Of a DNA stretch of 64,000 nt, positions 1-8,672 are shown piece by piece. Made by a program: the position numbers and the translations under genes. Within the stretch, counting starts at the first letter, position 1; every line of letters begins with the position of its first letter. Where the stretch lies: NCBI RefSeq assembly GCF_016745255.1, contig NZ_JADOEQ010000006.1:62001-126000 (forward strand), given 5' to 3'. The notes below the pieces were generated by a model, which was not told the origin of the DNA, searched no databases, and saw only the letters and a list, made by a program, of their open reading frames with translations. The DNA comes from Enterococcus sp. BWR-S5. GTDB lineage: Bacteria; Bacillota; Bacilli; Lactobacillales; Enterococcaceae.

Positions 1-190
1 ATGGTGAACAGATACCGAAATCGTAGGCATCATCCAGATACTCAATGACTTCCATATCTAGCTCAGGTAAGTAAGCATGAATCTTTTTGGATAAATCAAA
101 GCCCAGTGCTTCGCAAAGAACGTCATAAAATGGTTCGGCTTTCTTAATATTCCTGACAGTAACCTGTACATGATCAATAAGATATTTCAT
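1..190 (-). CDS. VOC-family (glyoxalase/bleomycin-resistance fold) protein, partial
   Basis: Only the first 63 codons are in the window; the gene runs off the left edge. The translation opens MKYLIDHVQVTVRN and continues KKAEPFYDVLCEALGF, the usual first beta strand and helix of vicinal-oxygen-chelate proteins, with the first possible metal ligand at His7. The start at 190 is preceded by an AGGAGG ribosome binding site. It lies 24 bases downstream of the DUF2087 gene on the same strand, so the two are probably cotranscribed. The substrate cannot be told from this fragment; members range from glyoxalases to antibiotic-binding proteins. Confidence 0.75.
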   Translation of the reverse strand, partial: MKYLIDHVQVTVRNIKKAEPFYDVLCEALGFDLSKKIHAYLPELDMEVIEYLDDAYDFGICSP

Positions 191-214
191 GTTGAATCCC
201 TCCTACTCAGAAAA

Positions 215-913
215 CTAAATCACCCAATAATTTTTTCCGTCAACAGTTCGTCCAAGCATGCCATAGCCAATCAGATAACGACGTACAGTCACGTAATCAT
301 CAAACATAGTAGAAATGATTTGATTTACTTCCGTCTCGCTATATTGTTTCTCTGGTAAAAAACGTTCCATAAGCTTGCGGAAGAGGATAAGACGTTTCTT
401 TTCCTTGCTTGGGATTTTTGTTGCGTGTCCTTGGTCGTCAAGAAAGGTTTCCAATACTTGCTCGTCCTTTTTATTTTTTAAAGAAAGGCGGGGGCCTTCA
501 TTGACTTCCGTTTCTTTTGCTGAATTATCGAGTAAGTTCAACAGGGCGATTAGAGTACTCGCCTGACGTTTCTTTTCCTTCAACTTAAATCGATGGTTTC
601 GTACAGCAGATTTTGAGATGGACATTTCCTGTGCAACCTCATCATCTGATAATCCTTGGCTAATGAAAGAGAGAAACGTTTTTTGAACATCAGACAGGCC
701 TGACTCGCTTTTATCCAGCTGAAGTAATGCACCGATTGCTCCGTCATGCTGAGAAGACAGATGCTTTTGGATCATGTACTCGGCTTTGGCAAAATTGCCA
801 TCGTAAGAATAAACAAAGGAATCGTCGTATCCTTGGCTGCAATACAGGCACTGGAAACGGCCATTTTGGTTGCTATACCCATTTTCCATATCAATAATTG
901 TAATTGCTTTCAT
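215..913 (-). CDS. HTH/DUF2087 domain transcriptional regulator
   Basis: A 232-residue protein with three parts. The N-terminal 60 residues carry a CxxC pair (in QCLYCSQGY) followed by two histidines (KHLSSQH), which could bind zinc. The middle is a LuxR-like helix-turn-helix (GLSDVQKTFLSF, then DDEVAQEMSISKSAVRNH). The C-terminus matches the DUF2087 family, ending in a pattern typical of it (VRRYLIGYGMLGR). I chose the start at 913 because GAGGTG sits just before that ATG; a start at 940 has no ribosome binding site. Such proteins are usually uncharacterised regulators. The VOC gene downstream is the likely partner in an operon. Target genes are unknown. Confidence 0.7.
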   Translation of the reverse strand: MKAITIIDMENGYSNQNGRFQCLYCSQGYDDSFVYSYDGNFAKAEYMIQKHLSSQHDGAIGALLQLDKSESGLSDVQKTFLSFISQGLSDDEVAQEMSISKSAVRNHRFKLKEKKRQASTLIALLNLLDNSAKETEVNEGPRLSLKNKKDEQVLETFLDDQGHATKIPSKEKKRLILFRKLMERFLPEKQYSETEVNQIISTMFDDYVTVRRYLIGYGMLGRTVDGKNYWVI

Positions 914-1098
914 AAAATCACCTCGAATAAATTCTAACATATTTTATAATTGCAATCAAATTTAGTTGCAAAATATCATTTTTTTTATTTTTTGAGTGGC
1001 TTGTACTGATAAAAAAATAGTACGATTGGAATAATTGTGAAATTAGCTGAAGTTTGTTTAAATAGTGGTAAATAATGAAATGGATGGAGTGAGGCAGC

Positions 1099-1491
1099 AT
1101 GGTCTTAGATTACAATAAAATCGAGAAGGCAATTGCGGAAGAAAAGGATGCGGGAGGCTTTGCAGAGCTTATAAAAAAATTTAAGCTATTGGGAATTAAG
1201 CGATATGACTACTTTGTTGCGCAGGGAAGCTATCGTTATTATGATGAGGGCTCATTCGTGGATAGTCAGATGAACGGCAAACCCCAGCAAGTAGAAAAGA
1301 CAGCAAAGGCTGATGGGATAAAGGCAGCTGTAAGGCAGGCTCAGGCAGGAAAGATAGACTTTGAGGAATTTTGTAAGCTGGCCGGAGAAGCAGGAATCAG
1401 CTATTGGGTCACAGATTTGCAGGGCATGACCGTTTCTTATTATAATCAACAGGATTCTGCAATTTTAGTCGAGCCGATTCCTTCTATTTGA
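1099..1491 (+). CDS. DUF1398 family protein
   Basis: A 130-residue soluble protein. The pattern GIKRYDYFVAQGSYRYY early on, followed by KAAVRQAQAGKIDFEEFCKLAGEAGISYW, is that of the DUF1398 (YbcV-like) family, a small protein of unknown function found in many bacteria and some phages. It has no signal peptide or membrane segment. It is transcribed away from the DUF2087 regulator and is followed by the promoter of the trigger factor gene, so it is probably a single-gene unit. No function is proposed. Confidence 0.7.
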   Translation: MVLDYNKIEKAIAEEKDAGGFAELIKKFKLLGIKRYDYFVAQGSYRYYDEGSFVDSQMNGKPQQVEKTAKADGIKAAVRQAQAGKIDFEEFCKLAGEAGISYWVTDLQGMTVSYYNQQDSAILVEPIPSI

Positions 1492-1562
1492 AGAAGTGAA
1501 GATTGAAAAATTATTGATTTAAAAAAAAATTCTTTTTCTACTAGCGGATATCGCCTAAAATA

Positions 1563-1591
1563 TTTACATTTTCCCAGTGATGGTGTACTAT
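1563..1591 (+). promoter_or_regulatory. Promoter of tig
   Basis: TTTACA at 1563-1568, a 17-base spacer, and TACTAT at 1586-1591, about 60 bases before the trigger factor start. It fits a sigma-A promoter well. Confidence 0.65.
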
Positions 1592-1650
1592 TTAAAGGTA
1601 TGCATAGCAAAACTATAATGTATAAATAAAAGTTATTCGGAGGGAATTTA

Positions 1651-2934
1651 ATGTCTGCGAAATGGGAGAAAAAAGGCACAAACGATGGTGTGCTGACTTT
1701 TTCAATCGATAGTGAAACAATCGAAAAAGGAATGAAACAAGCGTTTAACAAAGTGAAAAAGAGCCTGAATGTTCCAGGGTTCCGTAAAGGGAAAGTATCT
1801 CGTCAAGTGTTTAACCGTATGTATGGAGAAGAAGCATTGTACGAAGATGCATTGAATGCTGTTTTACCTGAATCATATGAAGCTGCTGTAAAAGAAGCAG
1901 GAATCGATCCGGTTTCTCAACCAAAAATCGATGTAGAAAGCATGAACAAAGGGGAAGACTGGGTAATTACTGCTGAAGTAACAGTTAAACCTGAAGTGAA
2001 GCTTGGCGAATATAAAAATCTGACTGTTGAAAAACAGGACCGCGAAGTAACTGATGCTGACGTTGAAGAGCGTTTGGCTAGTGAACAAGCATCTCAAGCT
2101 GAATTGGTTATCAAAGAAGACGAAGCTGCTGCAAGCGGCGACACAGTTGTTATCGACTTTGAAGGCTTCAAAGATGGCGAAGCTTTTGATGGCGGTAAAG
2201 GAGAAAACTATTCTCTTGAATTAGGTTCTAACTCTTTCATCCCAGGATTTGAAGATCAATTGATTGGCAAAAAAGCGGGTGAAGATGCAGAAGTAACAGT
2301 TACTTTCCCGGAAGATTACCAAGCAGAAGATTTAGCTGGTAAAGAAGCTGTTTTCCAAGTGAAAATCCATGAAGTAAAAGCAAAAGAGCTTCCTGAATTG
2401 GATGACGAATTTGCAAAAGACATCGACGATTCTGTTGAATCTTTAGATGAATTAAAAGAGAAATATCGTAAAGAACTGACTGAATCTAAAGAAGCTGCTG
2501 CTGAAGAAGCAAAAGATGAAGCAGCAATCCGTCTTGCTGTGGATAACGCTGAAATCGTTGAACTTCCGCATGTAATGGTTCATGATGAAGTACACCGTTC
2601 TATGGATGAGTTCCTGAACAATATGCAACGTCAGGGAATCGCTCCTGAAATGTACTACCAATTAACAGGTACTACTGAAGCAGACCTTCACAAACAATTT
2701 GAAGGTGAAGCAGAAACTCGTACGAAAACAAATCTTGTGATTGAAGCAATCGCTGAACAAGAAAACATCGAAGTAACTGCTGAAGATATTGATGCAGAAA
2801 TCAAAGATTTAGCAGAACAATACAACATGCCTGAGGATCAAGTACGTCGTGTTCTGACTGAAGATATGTTGAAGCATGATATTCGTATGAAGAAAGCTGT
2901 AGAAGTTGTTACAGAAACTGCAGTTGAAAAATAA
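1651..2934 (+). CDS. tig: Trigger factor, ribosome-associated chaperone and prolyl isomerase
   Basis: A 427-residue protein of normal family length. It binds nascent chains at the ribosome exit tunnel. The ribosome-binding signature GFRKGK is at about residues 44-49 ([15 protein letters not shown]). The FKBP-type isomerase domain follows at about 155-245 ([11 protein letters not shown], then [15 protein letters not shown]), and the C-terminal substrate-cradle helices fill the rest. The opening residues [17 protein letters not shown] are close to the Enterococcus faecalis protein as I remember it, which is one of the main grounds for the taxonomic call. The ribosome binding site is CGGAGGGAA just before the ATG. 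A large stem-loop terminator follows. Confidence 0.97.
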   Translation: MSAKWEKKGTNDGVLTFSIDSETIEKGMKQAFNKVKKSLNVPGFRKGKVSRQVFNRMYGEEALYEDALNAVLPESYEAAVKEAGIDPVSQPKIDVESMNKGEDWVITAEVTVKPEVKLGEYKNLTVEKQDREVTDADVEERLASEQASQAELVIKEDEAAASGDTVVIDFEGFKDGEAFDGGKGENYSLELGSNSFIPGFEDQLIGKKAGEDAEVTVTFPEDYQAEDLAGKEAVFQVKIHEVKAKELPELDDEFAKDIDDSVESLDELKEKYRKELTESKEAAAEEAKDEAAIRLAVDNAEIVELPHVMVHDEVHRSMDEFLNNMQRQGIAPEMYYQLTGTTEADLHKQFEGEAETRTKTNLVIEAIAEQENIEVTAEDIDAEIKDLAEQYNMPEDQVRRVLTEDMLKHDIRMKKAVEVVTETAVEK

Positions 2935-2954
2935 GAACTGAAAACAATTTATGG

Positions 2955-3047
2955 AACAGAAGTATCCAGCTAGTGATGAAGACAAGCTTCGGGAATCGTT
3001 TTGAGCGATTCCTATTGCTTGTTCTCATCTCAAATGGGGCTTCTGTT
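2955..3047 (+). terminator. Large branched terminator after tig
   Basis: Outer arms AACAGAAG (2955-2962) and CTTCTGTT (3040-3047), inner arms ACAAGC/GCTTGT, and an innermost stem GGAATCG/CGATTCC. A short T-rich stretch follows. Nested stems of this size are more than a minimal terminator needs. Confidence 0.6.
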
Positions 3048-3059
3048 TCGTTATTTTCT

Positions 3060-3325
3060 GAGACGAGAGGGCCGGCTTAGAGTCGGTAAGTAACTTCAAA
3101 CAGAAGATGTGTATCTTATCAATCGGTTCTGCTTTGTTTATTTTTCGGTTCAATCTGCAAAAATGGCGTAAATACCATTCATATGCTATAGTTTGAAAAT
3201 GAAGCCTTTTATTAGCAGATACTGGGACTAAAGGATTTATGTAGATGACAAAAGGAATGACTGTAATTATCCTTTATTTGGAGTAATAAAGGAATGTTTA
3301 GGAAATTGAGGTGAACAAGCCGAGT
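3060..3325 (+). other. Intergenic region with a weak promoter candidate
   Basis: About 260 bases between tig and the unrecognised gene. TGCTATAGT near 3185-3193 resembles an extended -10 element for the downstream gene. Nothing else was recognised. Confidence 0.3.
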
Positions 3326-4660
3326 ATGAAAAAAACTGGGAAAATTTATATGATGTCGCAATTGAACAGTTCTTTGATGGAAGAATCCATTGAACTGCTA
3401 AAGGACTGGTTGAGTTTCGTAAGGATTATTACTGAACCAAAATACTATAAGATAGATGATGGGGAGACATTACCCTTTGATAGTTTAGCAGCAAAGTCCG
3501 CTATTGAGGATTTAACGGATAAAGATACGCTTTGGATGAAAATCTACGCTTCCGAGGGAGAATTCCAAGTACATATTTCCAGTCGATCGATTGTTGAGCG
3601 GAATATCATTGATAGCAGTGTTTTCTTTAAGTACCAAAAAATGATTGAGAATTACAATGATTTACGAATGGAAGCAAGCGGAATCTACGGATATATTCGT
3701 TCATTGGATGAGTATTTGTACAATAACGTTGAAAAGATGGATAAGCGGGATTTTGATACTGCTGAAGAACTGACGAAGCTGCCAAAGCGGTATAACAATA
3801 ATCAGGAAATTATTGTAGATTGTAATCAGTTTTCGGGCTATGATATTTTTTTCCGAGGCTTGTGTCTGACCGCTTGCTGGAAAATGTATTATTCCAGCCT
3901 CTATTTTCAAATAATCCCACGACAGATATTCCTTGAAGTTCAGCAGGTACAAACAATTGAAGAGTTAAAAAATGACATGGTCAAGGTTTCCCTCTTTCTT
4001 GATCCGCTGAATTGGCAGGCAGAAGCAAATCAACATTTTCAACAGTTTTTCAGAGCACAAATGGGCTTTGACCAGCTGGCTTGGAATAATGGCGTCGGAA
4101 TTTTGCGGCCGCCTCTTATTGAGTTTGCTTTTATCGAAGAAATGGTTCAAACTGTTCAGTATCAAAATGATCGATTTCAGCCGGTAGAGAAGAAGAAAGC
4201 CACCTATTTTGTTACTAGGAGCAGTGACTACATTCGCCAGGAGTATTCTGAAAATAGAACGAAGGGTGTTCTAAATGTTCAAGCCTATTTTCCGTGGATT
4301 GACCATCAAGGGAAAAAGATGATGAACTATCGAGTGATTAACCCACAACTGGCTATCGATGCGGGGTTGGCTGCCTATGAATTTTATATTCGTCAGTATC
4401 TGGAGATTCATGTTGCTGACGAGAAATACGACACCTATTTGGCTGTTTTACGATTCTATTTACCGAAGGCATCGTTAGCTCAAGTACCATTGGATGAGCT
4501 GCAGGAAAAGCTGTGGGATGTCAATATCAGTAATTTGGTCATACAGGATTCAGCTACCTATTTTGATTTAAGAAAAGACAGCAGCCATTTGAGGGTTGCG
4601 TTTGTGAATGCAGATCATCTGGAAATAAAAGATTTAGAGAAAATCGATGAAATGGAATAA
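3326..4660 (+). CDS. Unrecognised 444-residue protein
   Basis: I do not recognise this protein. It is soluble, has no signal peptide or membrane segment, and is rich in aromatic residues. It reads as several alpha/beta stretches, with no nucleotide-binding or catalytic signature that I can name. The ATG at 3326 is chosen because GAGGTGA at 3308-3314 would then be the ribosome binding site, though the spacing of 11 is slightly long; a GTG at 3311 lies inside that site. The gene has its own intergenic regions on both sides and ends at a bidirectional terminator, so it is probably transcribed alone. Composition is like that of its neighbours, with no sign of recent transfer. Confidence 0.6.
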   Translation: MKKTGKIYMMSQLNSSLMEESIELLKDWLSFVRIITEPKYYKIDDGETLPFDSLAAKSAIEDLTDKDTLWMKIYASEGEFQVHISSRSIVERNIIDSSVFFKYQKMIENYNDLRMEASGIYGYIRSLDEYLYNNVEKMDKRDFDTAEELTKLPKRYNNNQEIIVDCNQFSGYDIFFRGLCLTACWKMYYSSLYFQIIPRQIFLEVQQVQTIEELKNDMVKVSLFLDPLNWQAEANQHFQQFFRAQMGFDQLAWNNGVGILRPPLIEFAFIEEMVQTVQYQNDRFQPVEKKKATYFVTRSSDYIRQEYSENRTKGVLNVQAYFPWIDHQGKKMMNYRVINPQLAIDAGLAAYEFYIRQYLEIHVADEKYDTYLAVLRFYLPKASLAQVPLDELQEKLWDVNISNLVIQDSATYFDLRKDSSHLRVAFVNADHLEIKDLEKIDEME

Positions 4661-4669
4661 AATAGAAAA

Positions 4670-4715
4670 CGACTATCAATCATCTGATAAAAGAGATGAC
4701 TGATAGCCGTTTTTT
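4670..4715. terminator. Bidirectional terminator between the convergent unknown gene and fruA
   Basis: Arms at 4670-4685 and 4694-4709 pair with two mismatches and are followed by a T tract. On the other strand the stem is also followed by T-rich sequence, so it can serve both genes. Confidence 0.75.
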
Positions 4716-4716
4716 A

Positions 4717-6636
4717 TTATGCTGTTTCGGTAACAGGTTTTTTAAGCATGCCGACGATAAATGCAGAGACGACTGCTCCGGCGAAAATGAATAGCAAGTA
4801 CATTAATGGGTTGCTTAGAAGTAAGGCAACGAACACCCCGCCATGAGGAGCCAATAAACGGATACCCATACCGCCGACTAATCCACCGGCTAAGGCAGAG
4901 CCTACAACAAAGCCTGGAATAACACGTAGTGGATCGGCAGCAGCGAATGGAATTGCCCCTTCGGTAACGAAGGAAAGTCCCATAACTAAGTTCGTCAGTC
5001 CTGCGTCCTTTTGATCCTGCGTAAATTTATTCTTGAAAATTAGTGTTGCAATGAAGATTGCTAATGGCGGCACCATTCCACCAGCCATTACAGAGGCCAT
5101 AATCACACTTCCGCCTTCAGCAAGTGATGTAGCGATAGAAGCTGTACCGAATACATAGGCGGCTTTATTGATTGGACCACCTAAGTCAATAGCCATCATC
5201 CCGCCAAGAAGGGCACCAAGTAAAGCAGCATTTGTACCATCTAAACCAAGAAGGAAATTGTTCAGACCATCATTAATAAATTTCATAGGAACGTTGATGA
5301 GCAGCATCGCACCACCTGTAATCAACAGGCCAAATACAGGATAGAATAGAATCGTTTTAATCCCATCCAGTGACTTAGGTAGACCGCTGAACAGCCATTT
5401 CAGAACAATAATGACAAAGCCGGCAAGGAACCCGCCAATCAATGCGCCAAGGAATCCGGCTCCACCGGTATTCGCTAATGCCCCTGCTGCGAAACCAACA
5501 ATTAAACCAGGACGGTCTGCGATACTGGAAGCGATAAATCCGGCTAAGACAGGAAGCATGAAGCCAAATGCAGCACCACCGATTTGGTTGAACCAGCTAG
5601 CCATTTCATTGTAGTTACCTAGATTGGCTAATTGGCTGTCAGGGACACCCATGAATTGGTCAATCATAAAGGACAAGGCAATCGCAATTCCTCCGCCAAT
5701 AACAAATGGAAGCATATGAGAAACACCGTTCATTAAATCTTTGTAGATTCGTGAACCAATAGATCCTCCGGCAGAACTGTCCTCGGATGAGGATGCTTCG
5801 CTACCGCTGCCGTGAAAAACAGGTGCTTTTCCGCTTAGGGCCATTTCAATCAGCTCAGCTGGTTTACGAATGCCATCGCTGACTGGGCGATTGACTAATT
5901 CTTTTCCATCGAAACGGTTCATTTCTACTTTTTTATCAGCAGCCACAATGACACCGGCTGCTTTTGCAATATCTTCAGGCGTTAACCGATTTTTGATTCC
6001 TTCAGAGCCATTTGTCTCTACTTTGATGGCGACACCCATTTCTTTCGCCGTCTTTTTCAAGGCATCTTCGGCCATATAGGTATGGGCAATCCCTGTCGGA
6101 CAGGCAGTAACTGCTACGATAAATCTTTCGTTAGACGTATCATTTTGAGCAGCCTGCTCTTGTTGTTCTTCCTGCTTTTTAAGCTGCTCTGCTTTGTCAA
6201 ATAATTCCTGAACCTCTTCTGGGGAGCTTGCTTGTTTCAGCTGTGCAACAAAATCAGGGTTGACCAACAGACGGGAAAGGGCTGCTAAGGCTTGTAAGTG
6301 TGTGTCGTTTGCGCCCTCAGGAGCAGCAATCATAAAGAATAGGAATGTTGGTTGTCCATCCAACGCATCGTAATCAACACCGTGGCTGCTTTTGGCGAAA
6401 AGAACAGTTGCTTCCTTTACTGCACTATTTTTTGCATGAGGCATGGCAATGCCATCGCCCAAGCCGGTGGAGGTCTGTGCTTCTCGGTCTAAGATCCCCT
6501 GTCTGTAAACCTCTTTGTCAGTGATTCGTCCGCCTGCATACATTTTATCAACCATTTCATCGATGACTGCTTGCTTTGTTGTAGCATGCAAATCCATAAT
6601 CATTACATCTTTAATAAGCAAATCTTTGATATTCAT
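4717..6636 (-). CDS. fruA: PTS fructose-specific EIIABC transporter
   Basis: A 639-residue membrane protein that imports fructose and phosphorylates it to fructose-1-phosphate. Domain order is IIA (1-150, phospho-acceptor His67 in GIAMPHAKN), a Glu/Gln-rich linker, IIB (about 171-268, phospho-acceptor Cys179 in VTACPTGIAHT), a short Ser-rich linker, and a IIC membrane domain from about 300 to the end. The IIC part has the Gly-rich segments typical of the family (IGGGIAIALSF, then GGPINKAAYVFG). The start has AAGGAGGAG upstream. It is the last gene of fruRKA, 12 bases after fruK, and is expected to be induced by fructose through FruR. Confidence 0.96.
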   Translation of the reverse strand: MNIKDLLIKDVMIMDLHATTKQAVIDEMVDKMYAGGRITDKEVYRQGILDREAQTSTGLGDGIAMPHAKNSAVKEATVLFAKSSHGVDYDALDGQPTFLFFMIAAPEGANDTHLQALAALSRLLVNPDFVAQLKQASSPEEVQELFDKAEQLKKQEEQQEQAAQNDTSNERFIVAVTACPTGIAHTYMAEDALKKTAKEMGVAIKVETNGSEGIKNRLTPEDIAKAAGVIVAADKKVEMNRFDGKELVNRPVSDGIRKPAELIEMALSGKAPVFHGSGSEASSSEDSSAGGSIGSRIYKDLMNGVSHMLPFVIGGGIAIALSFMIDQFMGVPDSQLANLGNYNEMASWFNQIGGAAFGFMLPVLAGFIASSIADRPGLIVGFAAGALANTGGAGFLGALIGGFLAGFVIIVLKWLFSGLPKSLDGIKTILFYPVFGLLITGGAMLLINVPMKFINDGLNNFLLGLDGTNAALLGALLGGMMAIDLGGPINKAAYVFGTASIATSLAEGGSVIMASVMAGGMVPPLAIFIATLIFKNKFTQDQKDAGLTNLVMGLSFVTEGAIPFAAADPLRVIPGFVVGSALAGGLVGGMGIRLLAPHGGVFVALLLSNPLMYLLFIFAGAVVSAFIVGMLKKPVTETA

Positions 6637-6648
6637 ACTAACTCCTCC

Positions 6649-7560
6649 TTATAGTTGTGTGATACTTACTTCGTCTAACAACTCGTGAATAAATTCAGCA
6701 GTTGCCAAATCATCTGAAAATGCTGTGGCACTGCCGCAGGCAACGCTCCATCTAAAGGCCTCGATTGGATCACTTGTTTCAACATACTTTCCGACAAACC
6801 CGGCAATCATCGAATCTCCTGCACCTACTGAGTTCTTTAGTGGACGCTTCAACACATTGGAGCGGAACACTCCTTCTTGGGTGAAGAGTAAGGCACCATC
6901 TCCAGCCATTGATACGATGGCGTATTTTGCTCCTTCCTGCAACAAAGCCTTTCCGTAAGGAAGAATGTCTTCTACCGTGTGAAACTCTGTCTGATACAAT
7001 TCTGCCAGTTCATGATTATTTGGCTTGATTAGTAAAGGTTGAGAATTTAATGACTGCTTTAAATCCTGACCGGTTGTATCGATAACAAATTCTGCGCCAC
7101 AAGCTGTAATCAGTTGAATCAGTTCTGCATAAAAGCCTGTTGGTAAAGATGCAGGGGTACTTCCGGAGAGAATGACAATATCCTCTGCCGATAAGTGACT
7201 AAATTGTTCTTTCAGCTTTGCCATTTCTGCTTCCTCTATGTGAGGTCCGGCACCATTGATTTCTGTTTCATCTCCGGCTTTCAGCTTGATATTAATTCTG
7301 GTATCCGCTTTGATTGGGGTGAAATCTGTTGTGATTGATTCTGAGTGCAGCCAGTCGGTAATGAAGCTTCCGGTAAATCCGCCCATAAACCCTAAAGCTG
7401 TAGATTCAAGTCCGATTCTTTTTAAAATTCTGGAAACATTGATGCCTTTGCCTCCGGGCAATTTCAAATCAGAGCTCATTCTATTGATATCACCTATTTT
7501 AAGTGAATCGACATGAACGATATAATCAATCGATGGATTCAGTGTTACTGTGTAAATCAT
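6649..7560 (-). CDS. fruK: 1-phosphofructokinase
   Basis: A 303-residue PfkB-family sugar kinase that converts fructose-1-phosphate to fructose-1,6-bisphosphate. The N-terminal pattern MIYTVTLNPSIDYIVHV and the PfkB signature SVGAGDSMIAGFVG, with its catalytic aspartate, are both present. Length is normal. Its ATG overlaps the fruR stop codon (ATGA) and AAGGAGG lies inside the end of fruR, so translation is coupled. The adjacent FruA makes fructose-1-phosphate, which favours this over tagatose-6-phosphate kinase. Confidence 0.95.
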   Translation of the reverse strand: MIYTVTLNPSIDYIVHVDSLKIGDINRMSSDLKLPGGKGINVSRILKRIGLESTALGFMGGFTGSFITDWLHSESITTDFTPIKADTRINIKLKAGDETEINGAGPHIEEAEMAKLKEQFSHLSAEDIVILSGSTPASLPTGFYAELIQLITACGAEFVIDTTGQDLKQSLNSQPLLIKPNNHELAELYQTEFHTVEDILPYGKALLQEGAKYAIVSMAGDGALLFTQEGVFRSNVLKRPLKNSVGAGDSMIAGFVGKYVETSDPIEAFRWSVACGSATAFSDDLATAEFIHELLDEVSITQL

Positions 7561-8309
7561 TTTGCAACCTCCTTGATAATCGTTTTTTGCTGCAGCTCCT
7601 TCAATAATTCTTTAGGACAATAATCAACGAGTAGAATGACGTGTTCCACATCGACTACTTTGGTGAAGGAAACTTTATTCAGCTTACTATGGTCTGCTAA
7701 TACGAAGGCTTGCTCTGCGTGTTGGATAGCCAATCTTTTTAAGGCCGCTTCTTCGGGGTCCGGTGTAGTCAAACCAAAATCAGGATGAATACCGTTCATG
7801 CCCATAAAAACTTTGTTAAATCGAAATTGTTTTAATTGTTCCATACTTGTTGATCCGATGATGGCTTTAGTGGACAGCTTCAGTGTTCCACCGAGAATGA
7901 TTGTGTTGATATTCAAATCAATCAGCTGTGCCGCGTGATGAACAGAGTTTGTGACAGCAGTAACATCTTTTCCGGTCAAGTAGGGGATCATTTCCAAGGT
8001 TGTCGTTCCGGCATCAAGATAAATGACATCACCATCATTCACTACTTCGGCAGCAGCTTTTCCTAATAATTGCTTTTCTTGAATGTTTTTGATTGATTTC
8101 TCGTTCATTGACTGTTCAGAACCGAGATCGGATTTTATTTTGGCGCCACCGTGTACACGTTCCAACATTCCGGCTTTCTCCAATTCCTGAAGGTCTCTTC
8201 GAATGGTTGATTCTGACGCGTTTAATAGGTCCGAAAGCTCTTGTGACTTTACAATTGATTCCTGATTTAATAAGTCCATTATTTTTTTATGACGTTCCTC
8301 TGTAAGCAT
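7557..8309 (-). CDS. fruR: DeoR-family repressor of the fructose operon
   Basis: A 250-residue regulator. The N-terminal DeoR helix-turn-helix is clear (MLTEERHKKIMDLLNQ, then LLNASESTIRRDLQELE and RVHGGA). The rest is the DeoR sugar-phosphate sensor domain (DAGTTTLEMIPYL, then VTNSVHHAAQLI). I set the start at 8309, where GAGGG precedes the ATG by six bases; an upstream start would add a non-homologous leader. It is the first gene of fruRKA and its promoter carries three direct repeats that it probably binds, giving autoregulation. Fructose-1-phosphate is the expected inducer. Confidence 0.92.
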   Translation of the reverse strand: MLTEERHKKIMDLLNQESIVKSQELSDLLNASESTIRRDLQELEKAGMLERVHGGAKIKSDLGSEQSMNEKSIKNIQEKQLLGKAAAEVVNDGDVIYLDAGTTTLEMIPYLTGKDVTAVTNSVHHAAQLIDLNINTIILGGTLKLSTKAIIGSTSMEQLKQFRFNKVFMGMNGIHPDFGLTTPDPEEAALKRLAIQHAEQAFVLADHSKLNKVSFTKVVDVEHVILLVDYCPKELLKELQQKTIIKEVAK

Positions 8310-8331
8310 TTCCATCCCTCTCTTCACTGGT

Positions 8332-8360
8332 ATAGTACCATGGATGAAAACACAAATCAA
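8332..8360 (-). promoter_or_regulatory. fruRKA promoter
   Basis: On the minus strand, TTGATT (8355-8360), a 17-base spacer and TACTAT (8332-8337). It is 23 bases before the fruR start. Confidence 0.7.
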
Positions 8361-8394
8361 CCAAAAATATTCAAAAACATCCAAAAACGTTCAT
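8361..8394 (-). promoter_or_regulatory. Triple direct repeat, probable FruR operator
   Basis: Read on the minus strand, three copies of a TTTTTGRAT-like unit recur about every 11-12 bases directly upstream of the -35 box. One copy per helical turn is typical of a DeoR-family operator. Assignment to FruR is by position. Confidence 0.6.
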
Positions 8395-8563
8395 ATTCAT
8401 TTGTAAAAAGATATTTTTATTCTCTTTTTTTTATTCCAATACCGTTTTTGAGAATAATTTAATTTATTGTGTTAAAAACCGAATTTTCTATAGAATGTTG
8501 TGAAAGTATTTGTTAAGCTAAGAAAGGCAACATAAAACAAATGCTTGGCGATGTTTGGTTTAG

Positions 8564-8591
8564 GACACTCTATTTTAGAAATAGAGATGTC
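8564..8591 (+). other. Hairpin in the leader of the O-antigen-ligase-like gene
   Basis: GACA plus CTCTATTT pair with AAATAGAG plus TGTC across a three-base loop. No T tract follows, so it is more likely an operator or leader hairpin than a terminator. The rest of the 8395-8672 interval is AT-rich with nothing else recognised. Confidence 0.4.
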
Positions 8592-8672
8592 TATGCAATG
8601 AGATTTCTACATAAGAAGATAGCTGTGCAGTCACAAGTAGTTTGAATAAAAATATGGATAAGGATGTAAGAA

